Notes: generated by a model from the sequence alone, not told the origin. 64,000 bases of DNA from Candidatus Thorarchaeota archaeon (GCA_021498125.1 JAIZWL010000005.1:62001-126000); one strand, 5' to 3'; positions 8,375 through 17,443 are shown, numbered from the stretch's first letter. Program-made: numbers and translations.

Positions 8375-9415
8375 TTACTGAATCACAGTCCACTTGAGTG
8401 AATAGGGGTCTGTTGGATTCTCTTGGCATTCTATCTCTCCAAGCTGCTGGAGCACCAACAGATGGTAGTGGACCAGAGCACTATCAGCATTGAGATCTTC
8501 AGCCAATGTCAATGTATCGGCCGAGCCCTTCTCTGATAAGTGTTCCAAGACCTTTTCACGGAGTGGCTTTTCGATCTCTGCTGGAACACGCTTGGCCTTT
8601 CTTGCCTGTGCTGCCTCTACCTTTGTGAAGTCGGGTTCTCCAACCTCAAAGATGCCAGCATCAAGCGCTTTCTGAAGGGCCTCTTTTCCTTTCTCGGTCA
8701 GGGCGATGACAGTCGTGAATCCCTTTGGACTTCCTGCGAAGCCACAGGAGATGTCAGCATGGACCCCGATGAAATCAGTGCAGTGATCACATGACCCCAT
8801 CTTGCTCGTCTTTCCGTCTTCACCCTTCCGCATATTGTTCGTGCAGAAGAGTCCGATCTTGAGGACCTTCGTACTTAGTTTCTTTTCCCACAATGACACA
8901 CCACGGAGTTCACATGGAAGGCCGATGACTGCCATATTGGCTCGTGTCTTCTTAGCGTATTCGAGGAACTTTGTCATGACTCCTGTGGGAGAATATTTTG
9001 TTCCAGCCGTCTTGATCATCTCATCAGGGTCGGTGACAATGACCGCCTCATGTTCGTACTTCTCGCCGACAACTGCCGGAACGGCTTTTATGTCGCCCTC
9101 TTTGAGAAGGAATGCGAGAAACGCCGGCACAAAACCACCATTCGTCACTCCCTCGAGAAACTTCTTGTCTTTAGCTCTCAGCGAAGTGATGACCAGAGGC
9201 TTCTCGATCTTTGCTGGTACCTTCTCCGGGTGTGCTTGCGGACAGATGTCATAGCACCGTCCACAGTTATCTGCGCCTCGTGTGAGAATACATTTCCCAA
9301 CGAGTTTTGGCGTCCCGTTCTCCATAACAATTGACTTGCAAGTACCTGCGCAGAGACCACAGCCCTCACACAGGCCCTTGTCTATGACTTGCTCTTTAAG
9401 CAGATCGAAGCTCAT
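8375..9415 (-). CDS. FrhB/FdhB-like F420- or NAD(P)H-linked oxidoreductase with C-terminal winged helix
   Basis: About 346 residues. An N-terminal ferredoxin-like part has CEGCGLCAGTC and, after a gap, CGRCYDICPQA. Next comes the FrhB core (GGFVPAFLAFLLKEG, AGTKYSPTGVM, VIGLPCELRGV, IGLFCTNNM, CDHCTDF, DISCGFAGS). FrhB proteins bind FAD and iron-sulfur clusters and link F420 to a hydrogenase or to Hdr. Unusually, residues ~280-335 form a winged-helix-like end (VLEHLSEKG...LAEDLNADSALVHYHLLVLQQLGEIE). Start: GGGAG then ATG at 9415, overlapping the previous gene by 20 nt; 9445 is the longer option. Confidence 0.85.
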   Translation of the reverse strand: MSFDLLKEQVIDKGLCEGCGLCAGTCKSIVMENGTPKLVGKCILTRGADNCGRCYDICPQAHPEKVPAKIEKPLVITSLRAKDKKFLEGVTNGGFVPAFLAFLLKEGDIKAVPAVVGEKYEHEAVIVTDPDEMIKTAGTKYSPTGVMTKFLEYAKKTRANMAVIGLPCELRGVSLWEKKLSTKVLKIGLFCTNNMRKGEDGKTSKMGSCDHCTDFIGVHADISCGFAGSPKGFTTVIALTEKGKEALQKALDAGIFEVGEPDFTKVEAAQARKAKRVPAEIEKPLREKVLEHLSEKGSADTLTLAEDLNADSALVHYHLLVLQQLGEIECQENPTDPYSLKWTVIQ

Positions 9416-10652
9416 ATGTCCACTCCCTGATAATTCCTTCATCATCTGTAGTGAAGCTGACCTTGCTGAACTCGTCCTCAGCAGAGGCCTTCACCGCTTT
9501 TATCTCAAACTCACTACTGATCTGATACGTGTCAAAGCTCACCTGTGCAGCCTTGGCCGGGGTCTTGAACCCTCCAAAGTAGACGTTGGAAAGGACTTCA
9601 TTCCCTCCGATTCCGCGGATGTCTGCAATGATCTCTTTGATGCCCTCAGCAGTAGGTGATTTGAGGGTCTCAAGTAATTTCTTCTGAATATTCCGTAATT
9701 CTGTTCGAAGGTCCTTGGTTTCCTTGGACACCTTGATTCCAGCAGCATCCTCGTATGCCTCTATGAGATTCAATGCCACTGAGATCCCATGGCGACCAAA
9801 GATGGTTGCTGAGATCTGTGGGGCCTCTTCAATCGCACGGGCAATCATGATATCTGATAATTGGTCTCCCGAGGACGGGTTCTTACCGGAGTATGCAAAG
9901 TGTGAAGCAAGATGGAACCGGAAAAAGGTGCCAACCACATCCACGAGACCCCGGGTCAGATCATCCGGCCTGTCACCAAGAGTATCAGTTGTCCATGTGG
10001 TCGAAGTAGTGTCAACTTCTATCTGAGCCGCAAGTGATCCAAAGTAACCAATCATTCTTCCCGGTGGGTCATCGGTCAGTGCAACACAGCCTCGACAGGG
10101 TGTGCCAAAGTCGATACATCTCTGAGCACAGGTTGCTGCGATCACTCCATTACAGGGGAGTCCTTGATTGTTAAAACAGGTCTCCTGGTTGTTCCAGTTC
10201 GGAACGCGGATGATACTGGTGATCTTCTCTTCGGAGATTGCTCGTGAGCATTCTTTGCATAGGGGTTTACGCTCGATCTCCTTGCCTGCTATGAGGGTGA
10301 GAAGTTCCTCTGGGTCCGGTGGGCAACCCAAGACCGCACCACTGGTTTCGATGAGTTTTGGCACTGGAATGACCTCGCCCGTGATCTTTTGATTTGCGAG
10401 GCCAAAGATTCCTCCGCTATATGGACAAGTGCCATAGAGAATGATCTTTTTGCCCTCGTATTTCTTGAGACGTTCTGCATCGGACTTGAGGGCGTGGCCT
10501 GTCAAAACTATAACATCCGCCTCTCCAGAACCTTTGAGGAAAGGATGTTCCACGATTTCAATGTTGGCATTGTCCGCCAGCGAGATCAGTTGCCATGCAC
10601 ACCTGTCACAGCCATTGAGGTGAACGACACTGACCTTGATCTTTGCCATCAT
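9396..10652 (-). CDS. [NiFe]-hydrogenase small-subunit-like protein (MvhG type) with long C-terminal extension
   Basis: 418 residues, about 100 longer than typical MvhG. The N-terminus has VSVVHLNGCDRCAWQL (the usual GCxGC proximal cluster site as GCDRC), then GTCPYSGGIFGLANQ and GCPPDPEELL as in hydrogenase small subunits. Further clusters are suggested by CKECSRA and CFNNQGLPCNG...CAQRC...CRGC. The remaining ~220 residues have no Cys and are unrecognised. It lies between MvhD and FrhB-like genes, overlapping MvhD by 4 nt. No large subunit gene is present in the window, so a pure electron-wire role is likely. RBS GGAGGTGA precedes two adjacent ATGs. Confidence 0.82.
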   Translation of the reverse strand: MMAKIKVSVVHLNGCDRCAWQLISLADNANIEIVEHPFLKGSGEADVIVLTGHALKSDAERLKKYEGKKIILYGTCPYSGGIFGLANQKITGEVIPVPKLIETSGAVLGCPPDPEELLTLIAGKEIERKPLCKECSRAISEEKITSIIRVPNWNNQETCFNNQGLPCNGVIAATCAQRCIDFGTPCRGCVALTDDPPGRMIGYFGSLAAQIEVDTTSTTWTTDTLGDRPDDLTRGLVDVVGTFFRFHLASHFAYSGKNPSSGDQLSDIMIARAIEEAPQISATIFGRHGISVALNLIEAYEDAAGIKVSKETKDLRTELRNIQKKLLETLKSPTAEGIKEIIADIRGIGGNEVLSNVYFGGFKTPAKAAQVSFDTYQISSEFEIKAVKASAEDEFSKVSFTTDDEGIIREWTYELRSA

Positions 10653-11050
10653 GCCTCACCTCCCGGACAGGTCGTGTCTTCGGCATGAGCCCTTCGTTCG
10701 ATGATGTCATCAAAATCTCCGACAACAGTGTCGCCCTCGGCAGCACGTGCTGTATACATTGTCACACAGTGATTACCATAGCCCATCTCCGCGAGGAATT
10801 TCTTGACAATCTTTACTCTTCGAAGAGTGATGAGGTTGGCATCATTGTAGTGGCATGCTCCAAAACAACAGCCGATGACTGTTACCGCCTCAGCACCTGC
10901 ATTAAAGGCATGGAGGATCTCACGAGCCCCCACACGACCTGCACAGGGGACTCGCACGATATTGATCTCGTCACTATACTTCATTCGCAGGACACCAGCA
11001 GTGTTCGCGGCGCCCTGACCACAGTTTTCACAGAGATATCCTACAATCAT
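10649..11050 (-). CDS. MvhD-like iron-sulfur subunit linking to heterodisulfide reductase
   Basis: 133 residues, standard MvhD/FlpD length. Motifs are YLCENCGQGAANTAG, IVRVPCAGRVGAREILHAFNAGAEAVTVIGCCFGACHY and the ending region ...VKIVKKFLAEMGYG. MvhD carries a [2Fe-2S] cluster and passes electrons from a hydrogenase or F420-oxidising module to HdrA. Its start overlaps the HdrA stop by 4 nt. Confidence 0.92.
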   Translation of the reverse strand: MIVGYLCENCGQGAANTAGVLRMKYSDEINIVRVPCAGRVGAREILHAFNAGAEAVTVIGCCFGACHYNDANLITLRRVKIVKKFLAEMGYGNHCVTMYTARAAEGDTVVGDFDDIIERRAHAEDTTCPGGEA

Positions 11051-13029
11051 TCGTTGCTCCCTCCTGCCTTCGCAGCTGAGAGTAGCGCTGAGACCTCCGC
11101 ATTCAGTTGCCGGTCTCTAAAGTTGCGTATCTGGATGGCTCCTGTGGGACATGCTGGGACGCACGCGCCACAACTCTTGCATGCTGCATCATTGACCACT
11201 GGTTGTCCCGCCTCGCCTACGACTATTGCACCGATCGGGCAGGTGGCGATACACGCCATGCATGAAGTACAGAGATCCTTGTCAATGACCGCAGTGTCCA
11301 TCCGTTTCTCAAGGTATCCACGCACAAGAGGTTGAGCTGCTGCTGAGGCAGCACCACCAGCATGTCCAACAGACTGAGTAATATCCTTTGGACCTTGGAT
11401 CGCACCCGCAAGAAAGATTCCATCACGACTGCTCTTGACTGGTCCCATCTTGATGTGGTACTCCTTTGCGAAGCCCTCCTTCGCCCTGAGGAGCCCGAGT
11501 TTGCCGCCCAATTTGCCAAATCCTTTTGGTGGGACCATGCCCGCACTCAGAATGACCAGATCGGCCATGATCTCATAGGGGGTATGAGTGAGCGTGTCTT
11601 CCACATCAACGATCAACTTGTCAGAGAGCGGGTCGGGTTCAATTGAGGATGGCCTTCCGCGAATGAAGCGAATTCCCGTCTTCTGAGCTCGCTTATAGTA
11701 TTCTTCGTAGTGAAGACCTGGTGTTCGAATATCGATATAGCAGAAGAAGACTTCTGTGTCAGGCAAGTGTTCCTTAATGAATCGGCTATTCTTGATGCCA
11801 TACATACAACACACACCTGTACAGTATTCGTTTCCGACCTGATCATTACGCGAGCCGACACACTGGACAACAACTACCGTCTTGGGCACTTGGCCATTGG
11901 AGGGTCTCACGATCTTGCCCTTTGTGAGCGTGGTCGGAGAGAACATGCGTTCTGCCTGCATCTGTGTGATGACATCAGGATGCTCGTAGTGGTACGCCGT
12001 GATCTCTGTTGGGTCGTACTCTTCGTATCCGGTTGCTACAACAATTGTTCCAACCTTGAAAGTGCGTTTTTCTTTCTTCATGCTAAAGTCAATGGCTTCG
12101 ACAGGACATGCTATAACGCATGACCCACAATCGATACAATGTCTCATGTCAATCGTAAAGACCGAGGGTAGTGCCTGCGGGAAGGGCTTGTATGCAGCCT
12201 TCCGCATTCCGAAACCATGATCCCATTCATTCTTTACCTCAACAGGACAGACCTCAGCACAGCGCCCACATGACGTACAATTGTCATGGACATAGCGGGG
12301 TTTGGTCGTGACTTCTACCTCGAAGTTGCCCATTGATCCTTCAAGATTTGTCACCTCGCTCAGAGTGAGCACCTCGATATTGGGATGTGACATCACTCCG
12401 TTGAGCAGAGGACTGAGCGTACACATAGGGCACTCATCTGTTGGAAATGTCTTGTTGAGCATGGTCATGTGACCACCGATGGAGGTCTCCTTCTCAACAA
12501 GAACGACTGGAATACCCAGTTCGGCAAGATCCATCGCGGCCCGTAGTCCGGCAACCCCACCACCAATCACCATTGATCTCTTTGTGATGGGAAGCTTTTC
12601 GGTTCCGACTTCTTCTTTTTGTGCTGCACGGGCCACTCCTGCGGCTACCATTCTCTTAGCCTTGGCCGTTGCTGCTTCTCTGTCATCTGTGACCCAAGAG
12701 TCCCACTCACGGATATTGACCTGAGTGTGCATGTGTGGATTCATGCCAAGATCACTGATGGCCTTTGCAAACGTGGGCCAGTGCTGTTCATGCGAACATG
12801 AAGCCACAACGGTTCTGTCAAGATTGTGTTCTTTGACCGCATCCTGGATAAGTTGAATGCCCTGTTTGGAACACATAAACATGTAGTCAGTGGAGAACTC
12901 TACATTCGGAAGTGTGCGAGCATATTCTGCGACGCTCTTCACATCGACCATTGCTGCAATGTTCTCTCCACAGTGACAGACAAACACTCCAATACGTGGC
13001 TTCTTTTTAGTATCTTCTTTTTTGCTCAT
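11047..13029 (-). CDS. hdrA: Heterodisulfide reductase subunit A (HdrA), flavin iron-sulfur protein
   Basis: 660 residues, full length. The order is an N-terminal region with FVCHCGENI; FAD-binding VIGGGVAGLRAAMDLAE (GxGxxG at ~156-161); the HdrA-specific FPTDECPMCTLSP cluster site; two ferredoxin motifs CTSCGRCAEVCPVE and CIDCGSCVIACPVEA; NAD-like VVATGYEEYDP; CVGSRN...YCTGVCCMYG; then C-terminal CTSCMACIATCPIGA and CKSCGACVPACPTGA. HdrA is the site of flavin-based electron bifurcation. Cys residues are encoded as such, with no in-frame UGA. It overlaps hdrB upstream and mvhD downstream by 4 nt each. Confidence 0.95.
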   Translation of the reverse strand: MSKKEDTKKKPRIGVFVCHCGENIAAMVDVKSVAEYARTLPNVEFSTDYMFMCSKQGIQLIQDAVKEHNLDRTVVASCSHEQHWPTFAKAISDLGMNPHMHTQVNIREWDSWVTDDREAATAKAKRMVAAGVARAAQKEEVGTEKLPITKRSMVIGGGVAGLRAAMDLAELGIPVVLVEKETSIGGHMTMLNKTFPTDECPMCTLSPLLNGVMSHPNIEVLTLSEVTNLEGSMGNFEVEVTTKPRYVHDNCTSCGRCAEVCPVEVKNEWDHGFGMRKAAYKPFPQALPSVFTIDMRHCIDCGSCVIACPVEAIDFSMKKEKRTFKVGTIVVATGYEEYDPTEITAYHYEHPDVITQMQAERMFSPTTLTKGKIVRPSNGQVPKTVVVVQCVGSRNDQVGNEYCTGVCCMYGIKNSRFIKEHLPDTEVFFCYIDIRTPGLHYEEYYKRAQKTGIRFIRGRPSSIEPDPLSDKLIVDVEDTLTHTPYEIMADLVILSAGMVPPKGFGKLGGKLGLLRAKEGFAKEYHIKMGPVKSSRDGIFLAGAIQGPKDITQSVGHAGGAASAAAQPLVRGYLEKRMDTAVIDKDLCTSCMACIATCPIGAIVVGEAGQPVVNDAACKSCGACVPACPTGAIQIRNFRDRQLNAEVSALLSAAKAGGSNE

Positions 13030-13910
13030 AGTGGTCTGCCCTCCAGCTTGAAGTCAGGGGCTGTCGCCTGATATTTCATGCCAATATCATCCATGCCCAT
13101 CGCAAATGCTGTTATCTGAGAGATATGGATGATCGGTATGTCAAAGTCAGTGCCGCGTTGTTTGTTAAGCGTCTGTTGTCCACCATCAAATTGTAGATGA
13201 CAGAATGGACAGATGTCAAGAAGTGCCTGAGCTGGAACTTGTTTGACCGCAGCCATTTTCTCGTAGAGCATATCCATTGATGCCTCTATGTGCGCAGCAC
13301 GTACTCCACCACCTGCACCACAGCAGGCATGTTTTCGTCGATAATCAAGTAGTTCGATGCCAAGTCCGTCAATGAAATAGTCTTCTAGAATGGTCGGGTC
13401 TTCTGGATCATCGATCTGTTTGAGCGTAAAGGGCCTCAAAAAGTGACACCCGTAGTGAATGACTCCCGTCAGAGCGACTTCTCGCTTAATATAGTCGCGA
13501 ATCTCTGTTGGTCCAATGTCAAACCCCAAGACCTGTGCGATGTGCTTCACTTCGCCACTGGCCTCGACATGGTATCCGAGATCTTTCAGACGTGCATTGA
13601 CCTTTTTCTTGAGTTCATCATCATGCTTGAGGGCATGATTGACCTCGAAGAGCGTTCCAAAGCACCCATTACAGACCGTCAGGATGTCCGCTCCATTGCT
13701 CTCGGCAATGGCTATATTCCTCGCCGCTGCGACCATCCAGTCTGGTTTGTTGAATGATCGAAAGACACCAGGCGCGGGGCAACACCCTGCTTTCTCCATC
13801 TCTTTGACTTCGATTCCGAGTTTGTCTAGGACAAATCGTGTTGTTGATTCTATAGCCGGGTATCTATTGGGCATGATACAGCCCAAGAAAAATGAATATT
13901 CTGTTGACAC
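13026..13910 (-). CDS. hdrB: Heterodisulfide reductase subunit B (HdrB)
   Basis: 294 residues with two CCG domains: first FFLGCIMPNRYPAIE...AGCCPAPGVF...VCNGCFGTL, second IHYGCHFLRP...HACCGAGGGVRAA...DICPFCHLQFD. These ligate the paired non-cubane [4Fe-4S] clusters that reduce heterodisulfides in methanogens. The start codon is GTG at 13910, overlapping the HdrC stop by one base. The true substrate here is unknown; the neighbouring sulfur relay genes make a persulfide or low-molecular-weight disulfide plausible (inference). Confidence 0.94.
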   Translation of the reverse strand: MSTEYSFFLGCIMPNRYPAIESTTRFVLDKLGIEVKEMEKAGCCPAPGVFRSFNKPDWMVAAARNIAIAESNGADILTVCNGCFGTLFEVNHALKHDDELKKKVNARLKDLGYHVEASGEVKHIAQVLGFDIGPTEIRDYIKREVALTGVIHYGCHFLRPFTLKQIDDPEDPTILEDYFIDGLGIELLDYRRKHACCGAGGGVRAAHIEASMDMLYEKMAAVKQVPAQALLDICPFCHLQFDGGQQTLNKQRGTDFDIPIIHISQITAFAMGMDDIGMKYQATAPDFKLEGRPL

Positions 13911-14452
13911 TATTGTGTGTCCTCCTCGTCCTCATGTTTAGGTGGCAGTATAAAGAGCATCTGCGCCATCTTACGTACTTCTTCGGGGTATGCAAAAGCT
14001 GTTGGTGGGATCTCTGGAAGGCCGAGCTCTTTTCGTATCGCCTTGATCTTATCATTAATTGGAACAGCGTGGCCCGTCTTGTGTAAGATATCGACGGTCT
14101 TTCGATGCTTGTCTGCTATGAACCCACGTTCGGATGCAATGTTTCTCAGAACAATGATCGCATCGGTCACTTTGAGGTCTCGTGGACATCTGTCATAGCA
14201 GGCATAACACGTTGTGCAAAGCCAAATGTCCGGGTCTGATAGTACTGACTCGTCCCCGAAGGCGGCCTTGCGCATGATTTCTCTGGTACGCATTGCAGTC
14301 CACCTTCCGGAGAGGCAGCTTGCTGTACACGTACCGCACTGCATGCAGAGATTCGGATCGAATCCTGCCTTTATGAGGGCCTCCTCTATTTCTGGATCCT
14401 TCTCCAAAGGAGTACGGACTGAGGGAGGGGCCTTGTATCTTGTCCCTGACAA
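13910..14452 (-). CDS. hdrC: Heterodisulfide reductase subunit C (HdrC)
   Basis: 180 residues with two [4Fe-4S] motifs, [15 protein letters not shown] and [16 protein letters not shown], and the following [17 protein letters not shown] helix found in HdrC. It carries electrons from HdrA to HdrB. Lies 25 nt after the DsrE-like first gene of the operon. Confidence 0.94.
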   Translation of the reverse strand: MSGTRYKAPPSVRTPLEKDPEIEEALIKAGFDPNLCMQCGTCTASCLSGRWTAMRTREIMRKAAFGDESVLSDPDIWLCTTCYACYDRCPRDLKVTDAIIVLRNIASERGFIADKHRKTVDILHKTGHAVPINDKIKAIRKELGLPEIPPTAFAYPEEVRKMAQMLFILPPKHEDEEDTQ

Positions 14453-14477
14453 AACGGGTCACCTCGTTCTGATGTAT

Positions 14478-14834
14478 TTATGCTCCAAAGAAGACAGTCT
14501 GATTGCTGTCTTTCATTGCGTGGACAACACTATGAATGTCAACAACTTTTGCGCCATCAATAAGGTTCTCTTCTGGGATGCCACGCTCTTTGATACAAAG
14601 ACCACACACAAGGAGCGTTCCTCCAGCCTCAAGAAAGTCCTGAAGCACCTCGAGAACTTGGAAGAATTGAGTAGAGTGCTGACCTTTGACTCCGCAATAC
14701 ACACCATCTTCCATCAGGATAATTGTAGTGTCGATCTCTTCCATGACTGCCGTTAATCCGATTCTGACTGCTGTAAAAGCACCGGTCTTGTCATATGGAG
14801 GAGTTGCGACCATGAATGTGAATTTCTTTGTCAT
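14478..14834 (-). CDS. DsrE-family protein, first gene of the Hdr/sulfur relay operon
   Basis: 118 residues. FTFMVATPPYDKTGAFTAVRIGLTAV, IDTTIILMEDGVYCGVKGQ, FLEAGGTLLVCGLCIKERGI and a final VVHAMKDSNQTVFFGA are DsrE-like. Two Cys (77 and 80, CGLC) sit at the expected persulfide position. It heads the operon, which suggests sulfur transfer is integral to the Hdr complex rather than an accidental neighbour. A possible TATA (TTTACTATAA on the minus strand near 14905-14914) precedes it. Confidence 0.82.
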   Translation of the reverse strand: MTKKFTFMVATPPYDKTGAFTAVRIGLTAVMEEIDTTIILMEDGVYCGVKGQHSTQFFQVLEVLQDFLEAGGTLLVCGLCIKERGIPEENLIDGAKVVDIHSVVHAMKDSNQTVFFGA

Positions 14835-15038
14835 TTACTTTCACCAATGTCAGTAGTATTCAAAGACCAGAGTATCAAGTAAATAAATGTATGGCCATAA
14901 CCCCTTATAGTAAACGAATGTTTAGAAAAACCCTTGTTATGAATAGATTTATGAACAGAGCAATAAAAGCCAAAGTTGTTATTGATAACGCACGATTCAT
15001 ATGGCCGTATTAAAACTATAGTTGTGGAGATTAATCGC

Positions 15039-15557
15039 GTGAAAAAACACTGGCCTGAAATGCACAAGAGAAGCATTGATGAGATCAAGGCTCTCTTAGA
15101 TCAAATGGACAATCTTGATGAGCTAGATATCAAGATAATTACACTGCTTCAGTTCGATGGCCGTGCGTCTTTTAACAAGATCGCGGATGTTTTGGGGACT
15201 ACCGTGGCGACCATCAGCAAACGTGTGAAGAAATTAGAACAGCGCGGCATCATTCAAGGGTATGCTGCAATAGTGGCCTGTGATAAACTTGGTTTCCGCG
15301 AAAATCTTTGGCTGATGATCCATACAAAGCCAGGGACCGATGCGGAAGAGATAGGGAAGCAACTGTCCGATATGATAGGTGTCAAGTGCGTGTATGTTAT
15401 CTACAGTGATTTTGACTTGCTTGTTCACATTTCCTGTGCAACTACTGACGAAATCAATAGGACAGTGCAGTCAATAGGACAGATCAAGGATGTGGTCCGC
15501 GTGACCAAGATGACCGTCAGTACTAAGGTCAAAGAGGACTTTCGGGCAATTCTCTAA
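15039..15557 (+). CDS. Lrp/AsnC-family transcriptional regulator
   Basis: About 172 residues. The winged helix is LDELDIKIITLLQFDGRASFNKIADVLGTTVATISKRVKKLEQRGIIQGYAAIV, and a RAM ligand domain follows (LWLMIHTKPGTDAEEIGKQL...VKCVYVIYSDFDLLVHISCATTDEIN...VRVTKMTVS). It is divergent from the 11-gene Hdr/Dsr operon, with about 200 bp between, so it may regulate that operon; this is inference. Start: GTG 15039 has GGAG 9 nt upstream; ATGs at 15060 and 15105 are alternatives. Confidence 0.88.
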   Translation: MKKHWPEMHKRSIDEIKALLDQMDNLDELDIKIITLLQFDGRASFNKIADVLGTTVATISKRVKKLEQRGIIQGYAAIVACDKLGFRENLWLMIHTKPGTDAEEIGKQLSDMIGVKCVYVIYSDFDLLVHISCATTDEINRTVQSIGQIKDVVRVTKMTVSTKVKEDFRAIL

Positions 15558-15682
15558 TAATTTCTATACAAATGCGATTAACTGTACGTATATTAGTACT
15601 AACGTTTCATAAAAGACCCGATATCGTACCTTATAGTATACTCATCACTATCTAGGTCACAGCACGGCAAGAAGATGGAATA

Positions 15683-17443
15683 ATGTCAAAGAATGTTTCC
15701 GTACTAATTGCATTGGTCCACAACGATCTGGTCGCACTCGTACGCGATGTATTCCAAGAGATTGACTTAGTTGGTGATATCGATAATATTTCTACTATGC
15801 AGGAGTCATATGATAGCACGGTCATGGCTAATTACGATATCGTTGTGATTGATGACTCGTCAGTCATTTCTGTACTTTCTCAGAAGTCATTACCCTCGAT
15901 GCCGTGTCATCCACAGAGTAATATAATATTAATTACTGACCTTGCAAATATACCCGATTCCTCATCACCGTATCAGGTTCAGAATCTGATATGGCTACAG
16001 AATCCCCTTGAGAGTTCAGAAGAGCTGGCTGCATTTAGGTCACAGGCGGAAGATATCGTTCAGGTGATCGCCGAACGCAAGAATCTCTTGTACCGAAAGT
16101 TATTGGACCTGATCGAGGCCTCGCCTATACCGGCGGGTATCTGGGTTAAGAACCACAAGGGGCGGATCTATCTCGAACGCTTTAACGACCCGCTAATTTT
16201 CCGGGCAAACGAGTTGGGATACTCTCTTGATGATTCTTCTCTCAAAAAGATGGCGCAGATAGGTCTCGAAAAGATCGGTGAGGCTATCCGTCTATCTCTT
16301 TCAGATGGGGTTCCACGATTTTTGGAGGAGCATCACGAATATCCACAACATGACGACGTGCTCACGTATTGGGAGATTATACCCGTCGGATTGAATATGG
16401 TTCTGGTGATGACTCATTATCTTACTTCAGCGGAGGCATTGCCTAGCACACGGGGTCTTCGGTACGTGTTCAATGCATTTCCAAATCCCTCCTTTCTCTT
16501 CGTGTATACTCAGAACGAATTTATTCTGCTCCGGATAAATCCGGCCGCGGTCGTTCAACGTGGTTTCTCCGATCCCGAGGCGATGGTCGGCAAGACCCTT
16601 CATGATGTCTATAGTAAAATGGATCGAATTGTAGAGATGGTCACGAGTACGTATCAGACGGGTATTTCGAATAAGGTTGAACTCGTACATCCATCCTATT
16701 TTGATTCTACAGTGACTCATACAAGTTTTCAGACCGTCCGTATTGGACTTGACGCAGTTCTTGTCATTGAGACCGATATGACTCCGATCAGAACAGTCCA
16801 CCAGCAGTTAGCCCGTCAGAGAGATGAGATGATCTCGTTCCTTAACCAATTTGATCATGACCTGCGCAACTCGTTGCAGGTGATCGCTTCATATGTGGAA
16901 CTATTGTCTGACGGCTCAGACTCGGAGATTGCTACAGGAATATCTTCCGCCCTTGAAAAAATCCAGCACACCCTTGAGAACTCCCGAGAGCTTGCTCAGT
17001 CCGGATTGGTCATCGGCGTCAAGAAGTTTGTGGACATTGAAGCGATCATCCGTTCTGTTGGCGAATACTGTATCCCTCCTGAGGTCTCATTCACGGTGGA
17101 GAGCATTCCACTGGTGAATTGCGATCAGATGAAAGTTTCTCAAGCAATAGAAAATATTCTTATGAATGCCATAGAACATGGGAATGCGACACGTATCCGT
17201 GTATCCAGCGAATCTACTGATGACGGGATAATTATCATAATATCTAATAATGGAACACGAATTGATCCAAAGCAGATTGACGACATTCTCTCAGGTACCT
17301 ACTCATCCAAGGGCGGCACTGGTGGTCGGGGAATTACGATCACACAGCGGATCATAAAGGCGCATGGTTGGAGATTAGTCGTTGACACCGACCCTGAAAC
17401 CGCCTTTAAGATCATCATTCCGCAGACGGAGACCGTCACCTGA
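15683..17443 (+). CDS. Sensor histidine kinase with N-terminal receiver-like domain
   Basis: 586 residues, soluble. Residues 1-115 look like a degenerate receiver (VSVLIALVHNDLVALVRDVF...YDIVVIDDSSVISVL). Two PAS-like regions follow (SPIPAGIWVKNHKGRIYLERF and RYVFNAFPNPSFLFVY). The H-box is EMISFLNQFDHDLRNSLQVI and the ATPase part has AIENILMNAIEHG, IISNNGTRIDPKQ and GGRGITITQRIIKAHGW. The H-box and ATPase resemble those of the kinase at 3897, pointing to one archaeal kinase lineage. No response regulator lies nearby. Confidence 0.82.
   Translation: MSKNVSVLIALVHNDLVALVRDVFQEIDLVGDIDNISTMQESYDSTVMANYDIVVIDDSSVISVLSQKSLPSMPCHPQSNIILITDLANIPDSSSPYQVQNLIWLQNPLESSEELAAFRSQAEDIVQVIAERKNLLYRKLLDLIEASPIPAGIWVKNHKGRIYLERFNDPLIFRANELGYSLDDSSLKKMAQIGLEKIGEAIRLSLSDGVPRFLEEHHEYPQHDDVLTYWEIIPVGLNMVLVMTHYLTSAEALPSTRGLRYVFNAFPNPSFLFVYTQNEFILLRINPAAVVQRGFSDPEAMVGKTLHDVYSKMDRIVEMVTSTYQTGISNKVELVHPSYFDSTVTHTSFQTVRIGLDAVLVIETDMTPIRTVHQQLARQRDEMISFLNQFDHDLRNSLQVIASYVELLSDGSDSEIATGISSALEKIQHTLENSRELAQSGLVIGVKKFVDIEAIIRSVGEYCIPPEVSFTVESIPLVNCDQMKVSQAIENILMNAIEHGNATRIRVSSESTDDGIIIIISNNGTRIDPKQIDDILSGTYSSKGGTGGRGITITQRIIKAHGWRLVVDTDPETAFKIIIPQTETVT

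Noticed and set aside
10643-12220. Long plus-strand reading frames opposite hdrA and mvhD
   Set aside because: They mirror genes with strong protein motifs on the minus strand, have no family resemblance and arise from codon bias.
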